The notes below the pieces were generated by a model, which made no database searches, was not told the origin of the DNA, and was given only the letters and a program-made list of their open reading frames with translations. Below are positions 27,860 through 35,204 of a stretch of 36,611 nucleotides of DNA, one piece after another; positions within the stretch are counted from its first letter, which is position 1, and each line of letters starts with the position of its first letter. Source of the DNA: a virus; the IMG/VR virus record IMGVR_UViG_3300036715_000692, positions 1 through 36,611 of that record. The stretch is one strand, 5' to 3'. Position numbers and translations under genes: made by a program.

Positions 27860-28836
27860 TGCGATAATAATTCTGTGTATTCATTGGTCTTTTTGTAAAT
27901 CATAAATTTGAATTTATAGCCCTGTGCAAGGCATGCATCGCGTTTCATATTATGCCTTGGTACATTTTTATTATATGTCCACTCGGATTTTACTTCTATA
28001 ATCAAATTATCCTTTGCAATATAAAAATCCGGAAAATAATAATGTTTCTTTCCATTATCGTCATAATAAGTGATTCTGGGTATTTCTGCAGTTTTTGTGC
28101 TAATTTCTTTTTCCGTATATTCTTTCAACATATCATCTAATGCTTTATTTTCCCACCCCTGTAAAAATATGATCGCTCCGGATGGCATAATATACTGCTT
28201 AGATTTATATCCATTCTTAACTTTTTTGGCATGTATTTCGGGATTCTGTGATGCATTCTCTACGCCGAATCGTTCGATCATAGTGTCTGTTCTTTTATTT
28301 TGCACATCCTTATTTGATAATGGATTTTCGGTACCATACCTGTCAATATTTGTGATAGTTGCCTTTGCTAATCTGTCAACTGCATTGTCTGTATTTTTCT
28401 TAGAAACAGATGCAGCAATTTCCGGAATTTTTAATTGATGATCTACTCCATATTTTTCCAAAAAGGATTCTTTCTTTTTATCCTTTACTGATTGTAATGA
28501 ATTTGTAGATTCGACACCGTGATTTAATAAATTAGTTACTTTGGTTTTAGCAGTTCGTATCGTTGCTGTCAGCGTTGTAGTCTTTTTTAATTGTGCTCTT
28601 ACTGTAGTAGTCTTAGACACATTGTCGACACCATACTTTTCTATGTTAGTTGCTTGGCGTTTTTCTAAAATTGTATTCATATCCTTATTAGCATAAGTGA
28701 TTGCAAATTTAGCTTTGGTCGAAATTGATTTACAGTCTTTACAGCAATATAACATATAATTACCATATTTATTTTTCGATGTAATATTGTTGCATATTGT
28801 GTTTTCACATTTGTGTGATTTAATTAATCTTGGCAT
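27856..28836 (-). CDS. PD-(D/E)XK-type homing endonuclease with repeats
   Basis: 326 residues from ATG 28836 (MPRLIKSHKCENTICNNITS). An N-terminal zinc-binding segment contains HKCENTICNN and CCKDCK. Residues about 60-200 have repeated motifs of the type EKYGVDNVSK, EKYGVDHQLK and ERFGVENASQ (DNA-recognition repeats). The catalytic domain near the C-terminus has FPDFYIAKDNLIIEVKSEWT, i.e. PD followed by ExK. Likely a free-standing homing nuclease. It is transcribed alone. Confidence 0.82.
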   Translation of the reverse strand: MPRLIKSHKCENTICNNITSKNKYGNYMLYCCKDCKSISTKAKFAITYANKDMNTILEKRQATNIEKYGVDNVSKTTTVRAQLKKTTTLTATIRTAKTKVTNLLNHGVESTNSLQSVKDKKKESFLEKYGVDHQLKIPEIAASVSKKNTDNAVDRLAKATITNIDRYGTENPLSNKDVQNKRTDTMIERFGVENASQNPEIHAKKVKNGYKSKQYIMPSGAIIFLQGWENKALDDMLKEYTEKEISTKTAEIPRITYYDDNGKKHYYFPDFYIAKDNLIIEVKSEWTYNKNVPRHNMKRDACLAQGYKFKFMIYKKTNEYTELLSH

Positions 28837-28860
28837 AATTTGCGCTCTCCATGTAATATA

Positions 28861-28889
28861 CATATAGCATGTTTATCGTGTAAAGTCAA
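28861..28889 (-). promoter_or_regulatory. sigma70 promoter of the 28836 gene
   Basis: TTGACT (28884-28889), 17 bp, TATATG (28861-28866); a GGAG ribosome site lies before ATG 28836. Confidence 0.65.
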
Positions 28890-28910
28890 TATTCTGCCAA
28901 AATTTCGATA

Positions 28911-28941
28911 AAAATAAAGCCCTGTAACTTACAGGGCTTTA
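28911..28941 (-). terminator. Terminator after MoxR
   Basis: A long perfect stem (aaagccctgtaa with ttacagggcttt) is followed by T-rich sequence on the minus strand, about 40 bases past the MoxR stop. Confidence 0.9.
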
Positions 28942-28977
28942 TAGGATTTAACTATTAAAATTTAATTCTTAATAGCG

Positions 28978-30078
28978 TCAGTCTTCCAAGATGTATTTGC
29001 CGAACTTCTGATGGAAGTCCTTAAATGTCTTAAGTTGACGATGGTTGATCGGCAATGCATAATCACGCAATGCAGTTTTCGCACCAAGCACTGTCATTTC
29101 AGTCTGGAAGTTTTCCATCATGAATGAAAAGAAGTTATCAACGCATTCGTGCCACAAGTCAACAGTCATGCCGTCTTCTTTCGTCTTTGTCTTTGTTTCC
29201 CATTCTTTCAATGTGTAGCACATTGATACAGTCAGAGAATACATTGCACTCAAATCATTGACGGTCAATTTCTTCTCTTTACCCAACAATACATCTTCCG
29301 ACTTAGGCATACGAGCAGCCACTTTGCGATGTGAAGCAAATTCTGTCGCCAAACCGTCGCCAACAGTGCCAGCGACTAACGCTGTATTCATTGACTCAGG
29401 CAATTCGTCTGTAATCAATTGTGACACAAACACCCATGAACGCGGAGTTGCAAATGCTTTGTCTGGACTCTTGGAATCAAAGTTAAACAATTTTTGCTTG
29501 TGGTGTGACAAGAATCCAACCACGTCAGCGTGAATGCGCTCGCCGATTGCCCATTTTTGCCAATCTTCAAAGTTCGCAGTCATTTCAACGTGAACCAACC
29601 GATTTGCAAGCGGACTTGGCATACGATATGTAACACCTTTATCGCTATCGCGATTACCTGCGCAAACCATTGACACACCTTTTGGCAAGTGATATTCGCC
29701 AACGCGACGATTCAAAATCAATTGGTACGCAGCAGCCTGGACGCTTGGCGGAGCAGCATTAATTTCGTCCAAGAACAAGATTGCATTTGCAAACAATCCG
29801 CCTTCGGTTGGCAAATCTGCAGGCTGTGCCCACTTCATTGTCTTTGTGTCTGGGTCGAAATATGGAATACCTTTGATGTCTGTTGGCTCCAGCAGTAACA
29901 AACGCATGTCGATAACTGGACGACCTGTTTCTAAGCCAATTTCTGCAATCAGTTCGGACTTGCCGATACCTGGAGGACCCCAGATCATTACAGGACGTCC
30001 AACCTTCATGCAACGTGTGATTAAAGTCCGTACGTCACGTGGGCGTTCGGTGCGATGTGTGTCTAATGCATTTGCCAT
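28978..30078 (-). CDS. MoxR-type AAA+ ATPase
   Basis: 366 residues from ATG 30078 (MANALDTHRTERPRDVRTLI); the frame extends upstream across the promoter. Walker A is GPPGIGKS at 34-41 and Walker B is ILFLDEIN at 100-107, followed by AAPPSVQAAAYQLILNRRVG and sensor 1 CAGNRDSD, the MoxR arrangement. The C-terminal lid is helical. MoxR ATPases act as chaperones with VWA-domain partners to insert cofactors or activate complexes. The partner candidate is the VWA gene at 24721. Promoter at 30139-30167. Confidence 0.92.
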   Translation of the reverse strand: MANALDTHRTERPRDVRTLITRCMKVGRPVMIWGPPGIGKSELIAEIGLETGRPVIDMRLLLLEPTDIKGIPYFDPDTKTMKWAQPADLPTEGGLFANAILFLDEINAAPPSVQAAAYQLILNRRVGEYHLPKGVSMVCAGNRDSDKGVTYRMPSPLANRLVHVEMTANFEDWQKWAIGERIHADVVGFLSHHKQKLFNFDSKSPDKAFATPRSWVFVSQLITDELPESMNTALVAGTVGDGLATEFASHRKVAARMPKSEDVLLGKEKKLTVNDLSAMYSLTVSMCYTLKEWETKTKTKEDGMTVDLWHECVDNFFSFMMENFQTEMTVLGAKTALRDYALPINHRQLKTFKDFHQKFGKYILED

Positions 30079-30138
30079 TTTTACTTCTCCAGTGGTTAAA
30101 ATTAAAAACTTCTTTGTGTTACTGCTCTGTATGTATGT

Positions 30139-30167
30139 ATTATGCCGCATTTACTAAATTACGTCAA
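30139..30167 (-). promoter_or_regulatory. sigma70 promoter of moxR
   Basis: TTGACG (30162-30167), 17 bp, CATAAT (30139-30144), followed by a leader and a GGAGAAG ribosome site. Confidence 0.75.
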
Positions 30168-30172
30168 GTGGT

Positions 30173-30436
30173 TTAACCCCAAATTGTAACCCACGAATTA
30201 TCTTTGTATAATCGAAAGTAACAGACATCCGTATGCGGACCTTTCTGTTCAATATACCATAGTTTATAAGGTTGGTTATAATCATCTTTATCGTCGGCAT
30301 TCTCATGTCGTTCAATCAACGACACTTGCAAACCTTCTTCTTTAAAATAATTTGTTATTGTATCTTCGACACTATCGTTAAGTAGAGCATATCCGATGCA
30401 ATCGGCATATTCTTCTTTATCAGCTTTATATTTCAT
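30173..30436 (-). CDS. Hypothetical 87-aa protein
   Basis: ATG 30436 (MKYKADKEEYADCIGYALLN) overlaps the upstream stop as ATGA, which decides the start. The middle is acidic (NADDKDDYNQPYKLWYIEQK), with aromatic-rich strands at the end (YFRLYKDNSWVTIWG). No family recognised. Confidence 0.7.
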   Translation of the reverse strand: MKYKADKEEYADCIGYALLNDSVEDTITNYFKEEGLQVSLIERHENADDKDDYNQPYKLWYIEQKGPHTDVCYFRLYKDNSWVTIWG

Positions 30437-30780
30437 TTTACATTCCCGGCCAATACTTCCCACATTAGCTTACCTTCTGCTTCTTCGATAAAGGTTGGCC
30501 AAATTTCGAACAACTTCGGTTGACTAATCTTTTCATAACCCTTCTTTTGTTTTGACCTAACAAGCTTGTCAAGTTCGACGCCAGTTACATTAGCCTTAAA
30601 TTGCATAGCTTTGCCGCGGCGTGCCCAAAATACGCAGCAATTCCACCCCGTATTCTTCGTAGGATAGTCTCCCCAGCGGCTTGTTGTTACAGCAGTTGGC
30701 CGTAAAAAATAACCCCAAACCTTATCATGATTGTCCTCGTTACACCAAAGGATGCTGCCAAATTCATTTTCGATACTCAT
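30433..30780 (-). CDS. WGR-domain-like protein (115 aa)
   Basis: The segment NHDKVWGYFLRPTAVTTSRW, then WNCCVFWARRGKAMQFKANV and LDKLVRSKQKKGYEKI, follows the WGR layout: aromatic strand with Lys/Trp, W-x-R-G central motif, K-x-KGY end. WGR domains bind nucleic acid in PARP and MolR proteins. Central to a three-gene overlapping cluster (30173, 30433, 30777). Exact function unknown. Confidence 0.7.
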   Translation of the reverse strand: MSIENEFGSILWCNEDNHDKVWGYFLRPTAVTTSRWGDYPTKNTGWNCCVFWARRGKAMQFKANVTGVELDKLVRSKQKKGYEKISQPKLFEIWPTFIEEAEGKLMWEVLAGNVK

Positions 30781-31427
30781 TTTATGCCTTTCAGTTTTGC
30801 AACAATTTGATCTTGTTCCATCTTATCGATCGTGTCTTGCAGACCCGGCCAATCATCTAGAAATATATATAATTCATATCCCCACCCCACATTACCGCCA
30901 CCGCCAGATCCTGTATGTATATGAACTAAACGTAAGGCACTATCATACGGATACCATCCATTATTTTTTGGATCGCGGATCAACGTACCGCTAATCCGGC
31001 CACGCCATCCTTTGTAGCCTGCGGGCAGATTAGCCTTTGACCCCCAATTAGTTACACCGCCCTTTGGACAATGGTGCGTATTAGATACAGATGGGTTATA
31101 TTGTGCATTAATGGAAATTTTTGTGAATTCGTCTGTTGGAAGAAATCTAGTCTGATCGTTTTTATTATAATGACCGAATATGATAGTATTCGTTGCATCC
31201 ATTATGCGTTGTTGATTTTTTAAGAACCATGGGCCAATTTCGTTAACATGTTTAACAGTAAGTTTTTCAGCCGCTAACCATGCTTCAAAATCACTACGAA
31301 TTGTTGCGAACTTCTTTTCTTCGTTAATTATTGAACGATTATGCCGCACACATGCTAGATATGATTTTTTATCAGTTTCATCAAACAGTTTACCAGTGTA
31401 TGGACATTTATATGCAACAACTTTCAT
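30777..31427 (-). CDS. Conserved phage protein, possible zinc binding (216 aa)
   Basis: The N-terminus KVVAYKCPYTGKLFDETDKK with SYLACVRHNR has Cys and His typical of a small zinc finger. A helical mid-region follows, then a Gly-rich beta region (HTGSGGGGNVGWGYELYIFL). I recognise the CPYTGKLF start as common among uncharacterised phage proteins. It overlaps the WGR gene by 4 nt. Confidence 0.75.
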   Translation of the reverse strand: MKVVAYKCPYTGKLFDETDKKSYLACVRHNRSIINEEKKFATIRSDFEAWLAAEKLTVKHVNEIGPWFLKNQQRIMDATNTIIFGHYNKNDQTRFLPTDEFTKISINAQYNPSVSNTHHCPKGGVTNWGSKANLPAGYKGWRGRISGTLIRDPKNNGWYPYDSALRLVHIHTGSGGGGNVGWGYELYIFLDDWPGLQDTIDKMEQDQIVAKLKGIK

Positions 31428-31443
31428 TTCTATGCCTTATAAG

Positions 31444-31474
31444 AAAAAAGGTACATCTTTTACAATGTACCTTT
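31444..31474 (-). terminator. Terminator after the TPR/Ser-rich gene
   Basis: Stem aaaggtacat with atgtaccttt and a T-run on the minus strand, about 35 bases past the stop at 31511. It can also act on the plus strand. Confidence 0.85.
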
Positions 31475-31510
31475 ATTATATGTTAGGTTTAACTAACTGT
31501 CAAACGGTAA

Positions 31511-32557
31511 TTACCAACTATCGCTGCTCGAATCGCTGCTCGAAGAACTATCGCTGCTTGAACTACTCGAATAATCACTTGACGAACTACTCGAGTAATC
31601 GCTGCTCGATGAGCTACTACGTGAGCTACTACTATTATCGTCATCGTCGTCTTTGCTACTGCTCGAAAATGGATTATAAGACGGAGTAGGTGCAACATAC
31701 GGCGCTGGTGTAGGATCTTCCCACGTGCTGTTTGTTGTCGACGAACTAAATGTTTCGTCATCGCGGTTGCGACGTCGGCGAACTAAATCGGAGTCATCGT
31801 CGCGAGTATGTTGTGAACGATGTAACAACGAATCTGCAAGTAAGGATCCGACCACTACACCGCCCACTACTGCTGCACCTGTGCCTAATGCTGACGGCCC
31901 ACTGTTCTGAACAGGTTGCTGATATGTAGGTTGGTAAGGTGGCGGATTGTATTGTGGCATACGAAGTGGTTCTGCCATATGTCGCTGTGCTATTGGTGAA
32001 TGATCATGCACATTGTTGCTAAATCCTGTTCCAGACTGTGTAGAATAATCAGTTTCAGTTGGCTTATTCTTTTTAAATATCATCCAATATATACCGTATG
32101 TACCGCCTGCAAGTAACAGAAAGAATATTAGTTTAGAAAAGAATGAACTACCTTCTTCCTTAACTGGTGCAGCTCGTGGAACATAAGAGGGTGGGGCAAT
32201 ATAAGCTGTTGGCGGCGTATATACATTGGCTTGCGCTGTCATTGCTTGTATTTCACTGACAGTTTTTCGATATAGATTCGAACTTCGCACATCACCCTTT
32301 GTATCCAAACTTGTTGCTAAATCAAGTTCAGCTTGTGCTGCACTCACATTGCGATCCATTTTCAGGATGATATATGAATTAAGCAGATGTGCGCGAGCAC
32401 TATCCGGCCGTTCTGCCAATACTTGATTGACCATATTACGAGCCTGGCCCAATTGCCCGGCAGATAAAGCCCGTTCGATCACTGCCGGGGAAGGTGCTGC
32501 GAATGCTGTTAGCATACTTGCTAGGAGCATAAATGCTACAAAAATTTTACGAAACAT
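31511..32557 (-). CDS. Exported TPR-like protein with membrane helix and Ser-rich tail
   Basis: 348 residues. The signal peptide is MFRKIFVAFMLLASMLTAFA. TPR-like helices (residues 25-100, ALSAGQLGQARNMVNQVLAE) follow, then a transmembrane segment (LIFFLLLAGGTYGIYWMIF). A Pro/Tyr-rich linker, a Gly/Val hydrophobic patch and an Asp/Arg stretch lead to a long Ser-rich end with SSSSSSDYS units. Low-complexity tails of this kind occur in bacterial membrane proteins. It may be a host-derived gene; its role is unknown. Confidence 0.8.
   Translation of the reverse strand: MFRKIFVAFMLLASMLTAFAAPSPAVIERALSAGQLGQARNMVNQVLAERPDSARAHLLNSYIILKMDRNVSAAQAELDLATSLDTKGDVRSSNLYRKTVSEIQAMTAQANVYTPPTAYIAPPSYVPRAAPVKEEGSSFFSKLIFFLLLAGGTYGIYWMIFKKNKPTETDYSTQSGTGFSNNVHDHSPIAQRHMAEPLRMPQYNPPPYQPTYQQPVQNSGPSALGTGAAVVGGVVVGSLLADSLLHRSQHTRDDDSDLVRRRRNRDDETFSSSTTNSTWEDPTPAPYVAPTPSYNPFSSSSKDDDDDNSSSSRSSSSSSDYSSSSSSDYSSSSSSDSSSSSDSSSDSW
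31515..31655 (-). repeat. Ser/Asp codon repeat tract
   Basis: Short repeats such as tcgctgctcgaa and actactcgag on the plus strand encode the Ser-rich tail; repeat unit about 6-12 bases. Confidence 0.75.
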
Positions 32558-32618
32558 AATAACTTCCTTTAGTTGATATGAACATTAAGGTTGTTCATTT
32601 ACCTTTGTTAATGCAGTA

Positions 32619-32647
32619 ATTATAAGGCATTGCTGCCTTATTGTCAA
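32619..32647 (-). promoter_or_regulatory. Perfect sigma70 promoter
   Basis: TTGACA (32642-32647), 17 bp, TATAAT (32619-32624); drives the gene at 32557 with a 61-nt leader. Confidence 0.88.
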
Positions 32648-33736
32648 TCAGAATGCATCCAACCAATTATACTGCTTTTTATTAAAGTTTTCGCGAGTGA
32701 AAACAATAACAGTAGTATTAGGTTTATCTTCATTGATGATGTAAGTAAATGTTCCGTCTTCAGCATCAATCTTTTTCAAGTTGGCTTGAGTGATCAACAC
32801 TTCGTCTGAAGTGGACGGGCCGCCGTCTTCATCAACAACAACATCAAACCCCATTGTGAATTCATCCTGTGCCAGTGGGCTGCCACGATATTGATTTGGC
32901 CAGTATGTACCAGCATCAAGTTCTTTGCCGTCCCTGAATGCGCTGATGTGATGTCTTGCATGGCCATTGTCAGCTGGTTTAGCATTAAGCATTTCCAGAG
33001 CTTGGTTCGGTGACTCTTTGTAGCGATTCATTTCTTCGACCAAAGCCTTAAGCATGTCAAAGTTAAACGATTCAAACATCAGAGTCAGACGCACAATTTG
33101 TGGAATGTGTGATTTATTATCCAACACATCATTGCAATACTCTTCAATGAATGCTGCATCCAAGCCTTTGTATTCGATACTGTAAAAAATACGACCGGGA
33201 CGATTACGCATATGTTGATTGACACGATATTTGTCATTCACTGTAAGTATAAATAATTTCTTGGATGGATATACACCATCCAACAAAGTCAGTGTCGCTT
33301 CTTGTTGTTCTTCGTCAAACACTTTTTCGAATTCGTCGAATACAATGACACACGGCTCATCAATCTGTTGGATGAATGTATTAAACCCGTCGCCAGTAAA
33401 TGGTGTATTGATAACCAATGTGGAAATACCCTGTTCAGCAGCCTTTTGTGAAATCATTTTAGCAAGCATAGTTTTGCCGCTACCTTTTTCACCGTTCAAT
33501 AATACGCCAGTGCTGCTTGGACGATTGTCGAATGTATTTAAGATGCGCTCGGCGCGCTCAGTTGTATTACCGTAGATTTTACCAGTGATCTGAAATTCGG
33601 TGATAGGTTTCAGGTACCAACCTTTTTCCGGATGTGCGCCAACTGTATATGTACCAACTGGAAGTGCATCGCGCACATCGTACTGGCCTTCTGCTGTTGG
33701 CCAAAGCACTTCTTGTGATTTCAGGTAGTATGACAT
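32648..33736 (-). CDS. AAA+ ATPase (phage type)
   Basis: 362 residues. Walker A is GEKGSGKT at 82-89 and Walker B is IVFDEFEK at 131-138. A sensor-like LTVNDKYRVNQHMRNRPGRI follows, with the arginine-rich R-x-RPGR end of the AAA module. The N-terminus is a short beta domain (LPVGTYTVGAHPEKGWYLKP). The C-terminal region (from about 235) is helical, then beta. Distinct from MoxR. Probably a protein or nucleoprotein remodelling ATPase in the phage cycle. Confidence 0.9.
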   Translation of the reverse strand: MSYYLKSQEVLWPTAEGQYDVRDALPVGTYTVGAHPEKGWYLKPITEFQITGKIYGNTTERAERILNTFDNRPSSTGVLLNGEKGSGKTMLAKMISQKAAEQGISTLVINTPFTGDGFNTFIQQIDEPCVIVFDEFEKVFDEEQQEATLTLLDGVYPSKKLFILTVNDKYRVNQHMRNRPGRIFYSIEYKGLDAAFIEEYCNDVLDNKSHIPQIVRLTLMFESFNFDMLKALVEEMNRYKESPNQALEMLNAKPADNGHARHHISAFRDGKELDAGTYWPNQYRGSPLAQDEFTMGFDVVVDEDGGPSTSDEVLITQANLKKIDAEDGTFTYIINEDKPNTTVIVFTRENFNKKQYNWLDAF

Positions 33737-33767
33737 GTTTTTCTTTCTGTATTGTTAATGTGTATGT

Positions 33768-33796
33768 ATTATATTGATTGTGTTAGATTGTGTCAA
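33768..33796 (-). promoter_or_regulatory. Perfect sigma70 promoter of the AAA+ gene
   Basis: TTGACA (33791-33796), 17 bp, TATAAT (33768-33773). Confidence 0.9.
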
Positions 33797-33800
33797 CAGG

Positions 33801-34268
33801 TTAGCCGAATTCTACTATTGTTACTGTTCCACCATCCGCTTCAACTGCTTTAGCAAAATCTTCAATCATTTCGACGATACGAGTTTTATCCCCGCCAGCT
33901 AATCCACAACCTATTAAAGGGAGACCGAACCGACCTACGCCCTTATATTGCTTTTGTAATCTTTCTAGAATCAATGCGAATGCTTCGTATTCAAAAAGAT
34001 CGTCGTCTTCACTGAAGCGGCCATATCCGTATTGTGTATATGCATTTACAATATTAAATAGTTTACCGAGCATAGTCGAATACGATCCAAGTTTGGTACG
34101 ATCACCTGCATTAGTTTCACAATCAACATCGTATGCCTTTGGATAACGAGCACGGATTTCCTTTGCTAATCCAGAGCCCATTGTATTAAAGCAATTACAC
34201 CCTTGCACGATTACATTAAACTCGCCAGCTTCGGCTAAATCAATTAAATTACCTTTTACTGTTTTCAT
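33801..34268 (-). CDS. Macro-domain protein (ADP-ribose phosphatase/binder)
   Basis: 155 residues, nearly the length of one macro domain. Motifs: KGNLIDLA (5-12), VIVQGCNCFNTMGSGLAKEI (19-38) for the pyrophosphate loop, and GLPLIGCGLAGGD (115-127) for the distal ribose loop, all well preserved. The GCNCFNTMGSGLA form is typical of the Poa1/ADP-ribose-1-phosphatase branch. It could remove ADP-ribose from nucleic acid or proteins, or sequester signalling ADP-ribose of host defences (DarT, TIR); this last part is inference. It overlaps the upstream small gene by ATGA. Confidence 0.9.
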   Translation of the reverse strand: MKTVKGNLIDLAEAGEFNVIVQGCNCFNTMGSGLAKEIRARYPKAYDVDCETNAGDRTKLGSYSTMLGKLFNIVNAYTQYGYGRFSEDDDLFEYEAFALILERLQKQYKGVGRFGLPLIGCGLAGGDKTRIVEMIEDFAKAVEADGGTVTIVEFG

Positions 34269-34417
34269 TTCTGTTCCAAAAAGTTGTCCATCTCTATTAA
34301 AAGTTCTTCCATACGCGCCCTGCGGGCGATACCACGCATAAATGGTTCGTCGTCTGTATCATCATTTTCATCGTCTCGTAGACGTAAATACTCAAGCAGT
34401 AGTTTCGAAAATTTCAT
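34265..34417 (-). CDS. 50-aa protein coupled to the macro gene
   Basis: ATG 34417 overlaps the upstream stop (ATGA), and the TGA overlaps the macro gene ATG. The frame reads MKFSKLLLEYLRLRDDENDD, then EPFMRGIARRARMEELLIEM, DNFLEQK. Charged and helical. Exact overlaps at both ends make it a real gene; function unknown. Confidence 0.72.
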   Translation of the reverse strand: MKFSKLLLEYLRLRDDENDDTDDEPFMRGIARRARMEELLIEMDNFLEQK

Positions 34418-34650
34418 TTCTTCCCCAGTGTCTGTTCTTTTAATGCTTCCAGGATACGAAGCGCAGTATCAAAGGATGCTTTATCTTTCTTACTATGACA
34501 CTTCGTTAAGTAAAAATCTAAATCATCCCAATCTACATTACCGATATGCTGCCAGTTACATTCTTCACGCATCAGTCTCTTGCGCTTGCCTTGTTCAGTT
34601 TCTTGTACCGTCTGGTCCACCGGAACGGATGTTTTCGTCGTGTTCTTCAT
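34414..34650 (-). CDS. Hypothetical 78-aa protein
   Basis: 78 residues: MKNTTKTSVPVDQTVQETEQ, then GKRKRLMREECNWQHIGNVD and WDDLDFYLTKCHSKKD. The start overlaps the membrane protein gene by 56 nt, with no later in-frame ATG before residue 27. A helical, charged protein of unknown function. Confidence 0.6.
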   Translation of the reverse strand: MKNTTKTSVPVDQTVQETEQGKRKRLMREECNWQHIGNVDWDDLDFYLTKCHSKKDKASFDTALRILEALKEQTLGKK

Positions 34651-35143
34651 TTTTACTCACAAAGTTGATTGGCACACAGAATTTACCCTTCCAGCTCTTG
34701 TATGCATGTTTAACAAAACTATCTTGTTCCGGAATTCTATTTTCTGGATGGATATAATTACCATCTGCATCATACATTTTGGCGCGCTTTTTATCATACC
34801 GGTAATCTGATATCTTCCAAACAATGGTCCCGATTAAGAACATGGTAAATAATGCCATCAGAATTACGATTGTAGCCACTGCTAAATCATTACCTAACCA
34901 CATATGATAAACTAAGCTGAAGCCAATTGCAAACGCAAGGTTAAAAAACAGATAACCGACAACTGCAAGTGCTAATGCCATTAATGCCATCAGTATTGCC
35001 CCGCCAACAACATGCTTTGTATATGTGCAAATATCGGCAGCATCGTCGCCATATTCATCATCGGCAGTTAGTGGTCGATATTTTGCAATCTTAGTTGCTA
35101 ACAGAAAGTGCCAGCTACTCGTATTAAAGTTTAATGCTTTCAT
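34595..35143 (-). CDS. Two-helix membrane protein (182 aa)
   Basis: Starts MKALNFNTSSWHFLLATKIA. Hydrophobic spans lie at about residues 47-75 (VVGGAILMALMALALAVVGY and following) and 88-110 (LAVATIVILMALFTMFLIGT), with charged soluble ends. Probably an inner-membrane protein. First gene of the macro-domain operon, with AAGGA ribosome site. Confidence 0.78.
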   Translation of the reverse strand: MKALNFNTSSWHFLLATKIAKYRPLTADDEYGDDAADICTYTKHVVGGAILMALMALALAVVGYLFFNLAFAIGFSLVYHMWLGNDLAVATIVILMALFTMFLIGTIVWKISDYRYDKKRAKMYDADGNYIHPENRIPEQDSFVKHAYKSWKGKFCVPINFVSKNEEHDENIRSGGPDGTRN

Positions 35144-35171
35144 TTTATTTCCTTAAATTTACTATAAACTA

Positions 35172-35200
35172 ATTATAACTGAAATCTTTAATATGAGCAA
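35172..35200 (-). promoter_or_regulatory. sigma70 promoter of the macro-domain operon
   Basis: TTGCTC (35195-35200), 17 bp, TATAAT (35172-35177). The -35 is weak. Confidence 0.6.
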
Positions 35201-35204
35201 GCGG

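Noticed and set aside
29258-30157. Several plus-strand frames over moxR
   Set aside because: Antisense shadows of a gene with intact Walker motifs.
31396-31689. Plus-strand frame rich in Tyr/Cys/Ser
   Set aside because: Antisense of the Ser-rich tail and the terminator.
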